DNA from: Lentisalinibacter orientalis
GTDB taxonomy: Bacteria; Pseudomonadota; Gammaproteobacteria; Steroidobacterales; Woeseiaceae
DNA: 64,000 nt
Assembly (NCBI RefSeq): GCF_040706535.1
Contig: NZ_JAPDRJ010000002.1
Coordinates: 279,161 to 343,160 of the forward strand
Reading direction: 5' to 3'
Part shown: positions 44,534-52,078 of the stretch, piece by piece
Position numbering within the stretch: the stretch's first letter is position 1
How the letters are laid out: the number at the start of each line of letters is the position of its first letter
Made by a program: the position numbers and the translations under genes
Notes under the pieces: generated by a model
What the model was told of the DNA's origin: nothing
What the model saw: the letters and a program-made list of their open reading frames with translations, nothing else
Databases searched by the model: none

Positions 44534-45328
44534 TCATTTCTTCGGCGGCAGCGGGAAGAAACCGCTGGTGCGCCGCTTGTAGTCCTCGAAGTCGGGACGC
44601 TTCTTCGCCATGCGGCGTTCCAGCAGCCCCTTGCCCAGCGACCCGGTCAGCACCCACAGGATGGTGGCCGGGCTGACGATGGTGACCAGCCCCCACGGGT
44701 TCTCGGCCGCGATCAGGAAGAAGCCCACCCAGACGCAGGCCTCGCCGAAGTAGTTCGGGTGGCGGGTGTAGCGCCACAGTCCCCGGTCCATGACCTTGCC
44801 CTCGTTGGCCGGGTCGGCGCGGAAGCGGGTGAGCTGGATGTCGCCGACCACCTCGAAGAACATGCCCACCGCCCACAGCGCGACGCCCGCCCAGGCCAGC
44901 CAGCCGAGCGCGGCCGGCGTGTCCATGGACAGGCCGAAGATCAGCACGAGCGAGACCAGCCACATGAAGAAGCCCTGCATCAGGTAGATGTTCACGAAGC
45001 TGTGCAGCGCATAGTTGCCGCCCTGTGATTCCACGTGCTTGCGGAGGCGCGCGTAGCGCGGATCCTCCCTGCCCCAGTTGCGCCAGCCGAGATAGAGCCC
45101 CAGGCGCAGGCCCCAGAGCGTGGTCAGCACGGCCACCAGCAGGCGCCTCGCTTCGACGCCGTCGGAGATCGTCCAGGTGAACCAGACGATGATCACGAAG
45201 CCGAAGCCCCAGAAGATATCGGCGATGCTGGAATCGCGCAGCGCGAGACTGAGGCCCCACAGGCCCGTCATCAGCACCAGTACGAGTGACGCATTCATCA
45301 GCGCCAGCGACAGGAATTCTTGTGGCAC
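44534..45328 (-). CDS. DUF1295 membrane protein (steroid 5-alpha-reductase C-terminal-like)
   Basis: A 264-residue polytopic protein with 6-7 helices. The C-terminal motif RYTRHPNYFGEACVWVGFF matches the steroid reductase / isoprenylcysteine methyltransferase-like superfamily, with IADIFWGFGFV near the N-terminus. GTG 45328 is chosen because GGGAGAGAG precedes it; an in-frame ATG 27 nt further up lacks a ribosome site. First gene of the minus-strand operon, divergent from the acyl-CoA dehydrogenase. Confidence 0.86.
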   Translation of the reverse strand: MPQEFLSLALMNASLVLVLMTGLWGLSLALRDSSIADIFWGFGFVIIVWFTWTISDGVEARRLLVAVLTTLWGLRLGLYLGWRNWGREDPRYARLRKHVESQGGNYALHSFVNIYLMQGFFMWLVSLVLIFGLSMDTPAALGWLAWAGVALWAVGMFFEVVGDIQLTRFRADPANEGKVMDRGLWRYTRHPNYFGEACVWVGFFLIAAENPWGLVTIVSPATILWVLTGSLGKGLLERRMAKKRPDFEDYKRRTSGFFPLPPKK

Positions 45329-45393
45329 GGCTCTCTCCCCTCGGTCGGTTCCCATTTGTCGGCGACCCGGCTGGCGGCGTCCCGGGTCTGTGC

Positions 45394-45420
45394 TATTATG
45401 ACTAAGTCTTACTAAGCAAG
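45394..45420 (+). promoter_or_regulatory. putative promoter with shared element, copy 3
   Basis: An extended -10-like TGTGCTATTAT ends at 45399. Directly downstream is GACTAAGTC (palindrome), then TTACTAA and GCAAG (45400-45420), the shared core. The site would sit at the start of transcription, 73 nt before the acyl-CoA dehydrogenase start, a good place for a repressor. Confidence 0.6.
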
Positions 45421-45493
45421 CGAGTCCGATGCAAGCCCGGCGTCACTTCCGCCGGGCGGGAAGCAGCGGAGACCTGCCGGGGGGAGCAAGGTC

Positions 45494-46678
45494 GTGTCAG
45501 CAAAGAAGCCCGCCATCGACTTCGACGGCCTCAGGCCGCCCGCGCCCGGCCTGACCGCCGACCACGAGGCCTGGCGGCAGCAGCTGCGCGACTTCGTGTC
45601 CGCGCACATCGAGCCCCACATCGACGCCTGGAACGCCGCCGGCACCTTCCCGGACGACCTCTACCGGCAGGCGGCCGAGGCCGGCCTCATGGGCATGGGC
45701 TTTCCGGCCGAATTCGGCGGCTGGCAGGACGCCGCCGACCTCTATCATCGGGTGATCTTCGCCGAGGAGTTCCATCGTCTCGGCTCCGGTGTCGTCTTCG
45801 CGGACCTGGCCACCCACTGGATCGCGCTGCCGCCGGTGGTCGAATACGGCAGCCCCGAACTGCACGACGAGGTGGTCCGCCCGGTACTCGCCGGGGAGAA
45901 GCGTACCGCCTTCGCGGTCACCGAGCCGGTGGGCGGCTCGGACGTGTCCCGCTTCGTGACGTCTGCCGAGGCGGACGGCGACCACTACGTGGTGAACGGC
46001 GAGAAAACCCTGATCTCCGGTGCGCTGCGCGCCGACTATCTGCTGACCGTGGTGCGCACGGCCGGCGAGGGGCTCGGCGGGCTGTCCCTGATGCTGATCG
46101 ATGCGAACAGCCCGGGCGTGAGCATGGAGCCGGTACCCGGACTGGCCTGGTACAGCGCCGCCAACGGCACCATCCGGTTCGACGGCGTCCGCGTGCCTCG
46201 CGACCGCCTCATAGGCCCCGAGGGCCGCGCGTTCGCGAGTCTCACCCACCAGTTCAACACGGAGCGCTTCAGCGGCGTCGGCGCGACACTGGCGATGGCG
46301 CGCGTCGCCACCGCCGACGCCATCGCCTGGGCGCAGCGGCGCGAGACATTCGGCAAGCGGCTGATCGACCACCAGGCCGTCCGCCAGAAGCTGGTGACCA
46401 TGGTGCGTGCCATCCGTGCCGGCTACGCGTTCCTGGACCAGTGCGTGTGGCGCTTCGAGCGCGGCGAGGTGCCCGTCGCGGATCTGTGCATGCTGAAGGT
46501 TCAGGCCACCACCACGCTGGAGCACTGCGCCCGCGAGGCCATGCAGGTGCTGGGCGGCGAGGCCTACCGGGGTAACACCCGGGTGCAGCGCATCCAGCGC
46601 GAGGCGCGCATCTTCGCGCTGGGCGGCGGCACCGAGGAGATACTGAACGACCTGGCCGGGCGGCAGCTCGGCTTCTGA
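45494..46678 (+). CDS. acyl-CoA dehydrogenase family protein
   Basis: A 394-residue FAD enzyme for alpha,beta-oxidation of a CoA thioester. Features: N-terminal helical domain, FAVTEPVGGSDVSRF (FAD/substrate segment, about 138-152), NGEKTLISGALRADY, RRETFGKRLIDHQAVRQKL and the C-terminal QVLGGEAYRGNTRVQRIQREARIF followed by GGGTEEI with the likely catalytic Glu. GTG 45494 is the start. It leads a three-gene plus-strand operon with two NTF2-fold genes. Confidence 0.93.
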   Translation: MSAKKPAIDFDGLRPPAPGLTADHEAWRQQLRDFVSAHIEPHIDAWNAAGTFPDDLYRQAAEAGLMGMGFPAEFGGWQDAADLYHRVIFAEEFHRLGSGVVFADLATHWIALPPVVEYGSPELHDEVVRPVLAGEKRTAFAVTEPVGGSDVSRFVTSAEADGDHYVVNGEKTLISGALRADYLLTVVRTAGEGLGGLSLMLIDANSPGVSMEPVPGLAWYSAANGTIRFDGVRVPRDRLIGPEGRAFASLTHQFNTERFSGVGATLAMARVATADAIAWAQRRETFGKRLIDHQAVRQKLVTMVRAIRAGYAFLDQCVWRFERGEVPVADLCMLKVQATTTLEHCAREAMQVLGGEAYRGNTRVQRIQREARIFALGGGTEEILNDLAGRQLGF

Positions 46679-46720
46679 CAACCGAACAATTGCAACCAGG
46701 GCGACAAGGGGGAGAGCGAC

Positions 46721-47101
46721 ATGTCCGAGAAGATGGAGACCATCAAGGCGCTGATGCAGGCCAATATCGACGGCGAGCGGGAGAAGTTCCTGGACTACCT
46801 GACCGACGACATCGAGTACCACTACCACGTGGGTTCGCGACCGCTGATCGGCAAGGAGTGGGTGCGCAAGTTCCTGAACAAATACGGCGAGATCTGCGCC
46901 GACCCCGACTGGCGCATCGACCGCTGGGCGGAGACGGACGACTGCCTGTTCGTCGAGGGCTACGAGGAGTACACGGACCTGCGCACCGGCGACCGCATCG
47001 CGCATCCTTACATGGGCATCTTCGAGTTCCGCGACGGCCGTATAGCCCGCTGGCGCGACTACTTCGAGATGGACAACAAGAAAGCAGAGGGGGCCGCGTG
47101 A
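46721..47101 (+). CDS. SnoaL/limonene-epoxide-hydrolase-fold protein C
   Basis: A 126-residue NTF2-like protein. YHYHVGSRPLIGKEWVRKFL and HPYMGIFEFRDGRIARWRDYFEMD make it a paralogue of the 43585 gene across the divergent promoter. The region matching the epoxide hydrolase Arg-x-Asp reads EGYEEY, so the classic catalytic triad is not complete. Good ribosome site (GGGGGAG). The stop shares one base with the next ATG (TGATG). Confidence 0.86.
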   Translation: MSEKMETIKALMQANIDGEREKFLDYLTDDIEYHYHVGSRPLIGKEWVRKFLNKYGEICADPDWRIDRWAETDDCLFVEGYEEYTDLRTGDRIAHPYMGIFEFRDGRIARWRDYFEMDNKKAEGAA

Positions 47102-47487
47102 TGACGGAGGCGGACGACAATCTGGAGCTGGCCGAGCGCTTCATGGCGGCGCTGGAGGCCTGCGACGTCGACACCGTGCGCGAACTCTACGCCCCGGATG
47201 CACGGATCTGGCACAACTTCGACCAGGCACTGCAGCCGGTGGAGGAGAACATCAAGTCGATGCAGTGGATGCATCGCAAGCTGACCGATCTCGAGTACGA
47301 CATCGTGCGCCGGGAGCCGATCCCCGGCGGCTGGTACCAGCAACACGTGCTGCGCGGCACGCTGCCGTCCGGCGAGCGCTTCGCCATGCCCGCCTGCGCC
47401 ATCGTCAAGGTGGAGAGCGGGCGCATCGTGTCGCTGGACGAGTATCTGGACACGGCGCATACGAAACCGCTGCGCAAACAAATGTAG
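47101..47487 (+). CDS. SnoaL-like NTF2-fold protein D
   Basis: A 128-residue protein with AERFMAALEACDVDTVRELYAPDARIWHNFD and SGERFAMPACAIVKVESGRIVSLDEYLD, typical of SnoaL-like polyketide/steroid-isomerase-fold proteins. Start ATG 47101 (an adjacent GTG at 47098 is possible) after GCAGAGGGGG. Coupled to protein C. The TAG stop (47485-47487) belongs to a REP-like element. Confidence 0.86.
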   Translation: MTEADDNLELAERFMAALEACDVDTVRELYAPDARIWHNFDQALQPVEENIKSMQWMHRKLTDLEYDIVRREPIPGGWYQQHVLRGTLPSGERFAMPACAIVKVESGRIVSLDEYLDTAHTKPLRKQM

Positions 47488-47596
47488 GAGGGCCTTCAGG
47501 CCCGATCAGGATAACGAATCGGGGCTAAAGCCCCTCCTACATGCCCATTGCGGAATCGGGCCTGCTGCGGAATCGGGCCTGAAGGCCCTCCTACGG
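47482..47596. repeat. REP-like palindrome cluster, three elements
   Basis: Three copies of the same family seen at 43327: 47482-47507 (GGCCTTCAGGCC core), 47517-47543 (inverted, GGGGCTAAAGCCCC, one mismatch) and 47571-47594 (inverted). A partial duplicate of GCGGAATCGGGCCTG lies 18 bp upstream of the third. The elements give the TAG stops of the plus-strand gene D (47485-47487) and of the minus-strand RND pump (47591-47593). Confidence 0.85.
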
Positions 47597-50500
47597 CTCT
47601 GGCTGGTGCTCGATTTCGCCGGTCAGCAACAGATAGAACGCCGGCACCACGAACAGCGTGAACAGGGTGCCGATGCCGAGCCCGCTGGCGATGACCAGGC
47701 CGATGTTGAAGCGGCTCACGGCACCCGCACCGGAGGCGGTCAGCAGCGGCACCATGGCGAAGATCATGGCCGCGGTGGTCATCAGGATGGGCCGCAGCCG
47801 CACCGCCGCCGCCTTCTCCACGGCGGCACGCTTGTCCAGCCCCTCGCGCGCCCGGACCTGGTTGGCGAACTCCACCATCAGGATGCCGTTCTTGGCCACC
47901 AGCCCGATCAGTGTGATCAGCCCCACCTGGGTGTAGATGTTGATGGTCGCCAGACCCAGCGTCATGAAGATGAGCGCGCCGGCGACGGACATCGGCACGG
48001 AGACCAGGATGATGAAGGGGTCGCGCCAGCTCTCGAACTGGGCGGCCAGCACCAGGTAGATGACCAGCAGCGAGATAAAGAACGTGATCACCAGGGCGCT
48101 CGACTGCTGCTTGTACTGCCGTGACTCGCCGCTGTAGTCCCAGCTGAAGCCCACCGGGAAGGACGCCTGCGCGCGCTCCTCCAGGAACGCCAGCGCATCG
48201 CCCAGCGTCACGCCGGGCGCCATGGCACCCTCGACGGCGATGGAGTTCAGCTGCTGGAACTGGGTGCGCTCGGCGGGTTCCACCGTGCGCTCGAAACTCA
48301 CCAGCGCGGACAGCGGCACCATCTCGCCGCCCGCCGCCGGCACGTAGTAGTCCTCCAGCATGGCGGCGTCCAGCCGGAACTCGCGTCCCACCTGGGGGAT
48401 GACCCGGTAGCTGCGGCCCTCCAGATTGAAGCGGTTGATGTAACCCTCGCCCACCAGCGTGGACAGCGTGCGGCCGATATCCTGCATGGAGATGCCGAGG
48501 ATGCCCGCCCGGTCGCGATCGATGTGCAGGGTGATGCGCGGCCGCGAGAAATCGATGGACTTGCGCACGAAGGCGAACAGCCCGCTCTGCATGGCTTCGC
48601 CCATCAGGCCGTCGACCACGCCGTCCACGCGCTCGTAATCCGCCGCCGAGGTCACCACGAACTGCACCGGCAGCCCGCCGGCGGAACCCGGCAGATCCGG
48701 CCGCGGGAACACGGCCGCCTGCAGGCCGGCGATCTTCGAGATGGCCTGCTGCAGCTCCGGCTGCACTTCCATCTGGGTGCGTTCCCGCTCGGCGCCCGGC
48801 GCCATCTTGAAGCCACCGAAGACGGTACTGTTGTCGCCGCCCATGCCCAGGAACAGGAAACTGTCCTCGTACTCCGGCACCTCCTGGAACAGGTCCACCA
48901 TCCGCCGTGCCCAGATCTCGTTGTACTCCGGCGTCGCCGTCTGGGGTCCGCGCGCCTGGACGAACAGGATGCTCTGGTCCTCCACCGGCGCCAGCTCCTC
49001 GGGCACGTTCGTGAACATGAACCAGATGCTGCCCAGCACGATCAGCGCGAAGACAACGGTCACCGGCACGGTATCCAGCGATGCATGCAGCAGGCGCCGG
49101 TAGCGCTCCGCCAGCCACTGGAAGAAGTGCTCCACCCGCTGCTCGAACCGGCCGGGCTCGCCGTAGCGGGTCAGTGCGCGGGCGGAGAGCATGGGCGAGA
49201 GGGTCAGGGCGACGATGCCCGAGATCAGCACCGCGCCCGCCAGCGCGAAGGCGAACTCCGTGAACAGGGTACCCACCAGCCCGCCCATGAAACCGATCGG
49301 CGCGTACACGGCGATCAGGGTCGTGGTCATGGCGATGATGGGCAGCCCGATCTCCCGCGCCCCGATGATCGCCGCCTCACGGCGGGAGAGTCCCTCCTCG
49401 ACATGGCGGTGGACGTTCTCCACGACAATGATGGCATCGTCCACCACCAGGCCGATGGCGAGCACCATGGCGAGCAGCGTCAGCAGGTTGATGGAGAAGC
49501 CGAGCAGCAGCATCACGAAGGCACCGCCGATCAGCGACAGCGGCACGGCCACCGCCGGGATCAGGGCGGCGCGGATGGAACCCAGCGACAGGAAGATCAC
49601 CGTCAACACGATCAGCACGGCTTCCGCCAGCGTGCGGAATACCTCGTCGATGGAATCCTCGATGAAGCGGCTGGCGTCGAACGAGACCTCGCCGGCGAGC
49701 CCGGCCGGCAGTTGCCGGGAGATCTCCTCCATAGCGACGCGCACCCGCCGGGAGACGTCGAGCGGGTTGGCGCCGGGAGCCGGGTCGATGGCGATCACCA
49801 CGGAAGGCTCGCCGTTGTACCAGCTCACCGAGTCGTAGTTCTCGGCGCCGAGCTCCACGTCGGCGATGTCGCCCAGGCGCACGAGCGTGTCGTCTCCCCT
49901 GCGCACCACCAGATCGCGGAAGGCGTCGGCATCGCTGATGTCGGTGTCGGCGGAGAGGTCGATGGCAACGTACTGCCCCTTCGTGCTGCCCACCGCCGCC
50001 AGGTAGTTGTTCTCGACCAGCACGTCGCGGACCTCCGCCGCAGAAACATTCAGCGCGGCCATCCGGTCCGGGTCGAGCCAGATGCGCATGGCGAAGGTCT
50101 TGCCGCCGAAGAGATCGGCCGAGGCCACCCCCTGCACGGCCTGCAATCGTGGCTGGACGACGCGCAGCAGGTAATCGGTGGTCTCCGAGGCGCTCATCTC
50201 GCCGCCGTAGAAGACCAGGTACATGAGCGAGGTTCGGCCGCCGACCGTCGCCTCGATCACCGGGTCCTCCGCCTCGGCGGGCAGCACGTTGCGCTGGCTC
50301 GCCACCTTGGCCTGGATCTCCGCCACCGCCGCGTTCGGGTCGTAGTTCAGCACCATGTGGGCCTCGATCACCGAGCGCCCCTGCAGGCTGCGGGAGAAGA
50401 GGTAATCGATGCCCTCGGCCTCGGCGATGGCCTGCTGCAGCGGCGTGGTGATGAAGCCCTTGATGAGCTCGCTGCTCGCGCCCGGATAGCTGGTGGTGAC

Positions 50501-50638
50501 GGTCACCACCGTGTTCTTCGTCTCCGGGTACTGCCTGACCTCCAGCGCCGTGATGGAGCGCAGCCCCAGCACCAGGATCAGCAGGCTGACCACGCTGGCC
50601 AGGACCGGCCGGCGGATGAAGATGTCGGTGAACTTCAT
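47591..50638 (-). CDS. RND multidrug efflux transporter, permease subunit (HAE1 family)
   Basis: A 1015-residue inner-membrane pump with two repeats of six helices and large periplasmic loops. It starts MKFTDIFIRRPVLASVVSLL. The proton-relay pair is in GLVVDDAIIVVENV (near 400) and the second half has GLVAKNGILMVEFANQVR. Closest by eye to MexF/MexW-type pumps. No outer-membrane channel gene is nearby, so it probably uses a shared TolC-like protein. Its start overlaps the adaptor gene stop by 4 nt. Its stop is in a REP-like repeat. Confidence 0.95.
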   Translation of the reverse strand: MKFTDIFIRRPVLASVVSLLILVLGLRSITALEVRQYPETKNTVVTVTTSYPGASSELIKGFITTPLQQAIAEAEGIDYLFSRSLQGRSVIEAHMVLNYDPNAAVAEIQAKVASQRNVLPAEAEDPVIEATVGGRTSLMYLVFYGGEMSASETTDYLLRVVQPRLQAVQGVASADLFGGKTFAMRIWLDPDRMAALNVSAAEVRDVLVENNYLAAVGSTKGQYVAIDLSADTDISDADAFRDLVVRRGDDTLVRLGDIADVELGAENYDSVSWYNGEPSVVIAIDPAPGANPLDVSRRVRVAMEEISRQLPAGLAGEVSFDASRFIEDSIDEVFRTLAEAVLIVLTVIFLSLGSIRAALIPAVAVPLSLIGGAFVMLLLGFSINLLTLLAMVLAIGLVVDDAIIVVENVHRHVEEGLSRREAAIIGAREIGLPIIAMTTTLIAVYAPIGFMGGLVGTLFTEFAFALAGAVLISGIVALTLSPMLSARALTRYGEPGRFEQRVEHFFQWLAERYRRLLHASLDTVPVTVVFALIVLGSIWFMFTNVPEELAPVEDQSILFVQARGPQTATPEYNEIWARRMVDLFQEVPEYEDSFLFLGMGGDNSTVFGGFKMAPGAERERTQMEVQPELQQAISKIAGLQAAVFPRPDLPGSAGGLPVQFVVTSAADYERVDGVVDGLMGEAMQSGLFAFVRKSIDFSRPRITLHIDRDRAGILGISMQDIGRTLSTLVGEGYINRFNLEGRSYRVIPQVGREFRLDAAMLEDYYVPAAGGEMVPLSALVSFERTVEPAERTQFQQLNSIAVEGAMAPGVTLGDALAFLEERAQASFPVGFSWDYSGESRQYKQQSSALVITFFISLLVIYLVLAAQFESWRDPFIILVSVPMSVAGALIFMTLGLATINIYTQVGLITLIGLVAKNGILMVEFANQVRAREGLDKRAAVEKAAAVRLRPILMTTAAMIFAMVPLLTASGAGAVSRFNIGLVIASGLGIGTLFTLFVVPAFYLLLTGEIEHQPEP

Positions 50639-51654
50639 GCGCCGCCCGGCCGGCGCTCTTCCAGCTCGACCGAATTGTCCACGGTGACCGGCTGGCCCGT
50701 CCTCAGCTTGTTCTGGCCGGCGCCGACGACGCGGTCGCCGAGCGCGAGACCGCTCAGTATCTCCACCCGGCCGTCACGTACCTCGCCGGTGGCCACCTGG
50801 CGGCGGGTCGCGACCAGGCCGCCCTCGCCTTCCTCCAGCAGGAACACGGAGCTGCCGTAGGGATCGTAGGTCACGGCCCGGTAAGGGAGTGTCAGCACCT
50901 CGCGCCGGCGTTCTTCCAGGATGCGCACCTCGGCGAACATACCGGGCCTCAGCGCCCGGTCGTCGTTGCTGAAGATGCCGCGGACGCGCACGCTGCGGGT
51001 GCCTTCGTCGATGCCCGGGGTAATGGCATGGATGCGTCCGGTGAACGTGCGCTCGGGATGCGCCGGCACCTCGGCCTCCACCTGCTGGTCGCGGGCGATG
51101 CGGCCCAGATAGCGCTCCGGCAGTGAGAACTCGATGAATATCGGCGACAGTGAGACGAGGCTGACGATCTCCTCGCCGGCGGCCACGTAGCGGCCGGGGC
51201 TGACGCGCCGTATGCCGAGCTCGCCGGCGAACGGCGCCCGGACGTCCTTCTTGCGGATAATGGCCCGTTTCGCGGCGACCTGGGCTTCCAGGCTCTCCAG
51301 CCGCGCTTCGGCCTCGTCCAGTTCCGACGCGGAGGCCAGCTTGTCCGCCACCAGCTTGCGCGTGCGCTCCAGCGTGATCGCGGCCAGCTTGCGGTCGGCC
51401 AGCAGCGTGTCCAGTTCCGCGCGGTCCACCTCGTCGTCGAGCTGGACGATGCGCGCGCCCTCCTCCACGCGGTCGCCGGTGATGAAGAAGATGTCGCTGA
51501 CTTTCCCCGGCACCTCGGCGGCCACCATGATGCCGCTGGTGGGCACCGCGCTGCCCACGGCGGTGAGCGCCGGAATCCAGGTCTCGCGCGTCACCTCCAC
51601 CGTGGTGACGACGGCGGGCGGCTGGCCGCGCCCCTCACCGCCCTGCGACTGCAT
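50635..51654 (-). CDS. RND efflux periplasmic adaptor (membrane fusion protein)
   Basis: A 339-residue HlyD/AcrA-type adaptor from the first in-frame ATG (51654): biotinyl-lipoyl halves (GTVP-like ALTAVGSAVPTSG and VRAPFAGELGIRRVSPG), a coiled-coil hairpin (about 80-135) and the beta-barrel domain. The ATG lacks a ribosome site and gives no export signal. Upstream the same frame reads LIKRLIIVVALTGALFGSLF then AWKY, a perfect signal anchor, back to CTG 51726 with GAGG upstream and no ATG, GTG or TTG before a stop. A rare CTG start, or a base error, would explain this. Confidence 0.88.
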   Translation of the reverse strand: MQSQGGEGRGQPPAVVTTVEVTRETWIPALTAVGSAVPTSGIMVAAEVPGKVSDIFFITGDRVEEGARIVQLDDEVDRAELDTLLADRKLAAITLERTRKLVADKLASASELDEAEARLESLEAQVAAKRAIIRKKDVRAPFAGELGIRRVSPGRYVAAGEEIVSLVSLSPIFIEFSLPERYLGRIARDQQVEAEVPAHPERTFTGRIHAITPGIDEGTRSVRVRGIFSNDDRALRPGMFAEVRILEERRREVLTLPYRAVTYDPYGSSVFLLEEGEGGLVATRRQVATGEVRDGRVEILSGLALGDRVVGAGQNKLRTGQPVTVDNSVELEERRPGGA

Positions 51655-51726
51655 GTATTTCCAGGCGAAAAGGGAACCGAACAGTGCTCCCGTGAGCGCG
51701 ACGACGATGATGAGTCTCTTGATCAG

Positions 51727-52078
51727 GGGAACGCCTCGTGTCTCTGGTAATCAATGGATGGCGCCGCGGGCTCCGGCCCGGCGGGACGGCGTAGTGTAAC
51801 GAATGCCGGCCTTTCACCGCAGTGTCGTTTTCCGGCAATGGGTGTCGGCAAAGAGTTCCCCGCACCGGTGCCAGGCGCCCCGTCCAGGGCCCGGTTGCAG
51901 CCATCGGGGATTCGGACTAATATCCATAAATCTTCTTATGCAAGTGTGTTGCGGTCAAGCAACGCATGGGGAGATACCGCGGGGCGCCCGTTATAACAAC
52001 GTTCGGGCAAATCGGTCGCCGCTACAGGATCCGGAGAAATGTACCGGGTCCAAATTGAAAACCGAGAGGGGGAGACAA
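51727..52078 (+). promoter_or_regulatory. divergent promoter region of the RND pump and TonB receptor, with shared element copy 4
   Basis: About 350 nt without a gene. It holds TAATAT (51918-51923) as a possible -10, followed at once by a variant of the shared element: AATC, TTCTTAT and GCAAG at 51929-51944. Four bases downstream an inverted repeat GTTGC-N6-GCAAC lies at 51948-51963. Together they look like a regulated promoter for the TonB receptor, whose ATG is 134 nt further. Confidence 0.5.

Noticed and set aside
51803..52078. Longer N-terminus for the TonB receptor
   Set aside because: The extension has no signal peptide, crosses the promoter-like AT-rich region, and a good ribosome site and signal peptide are at 52079.
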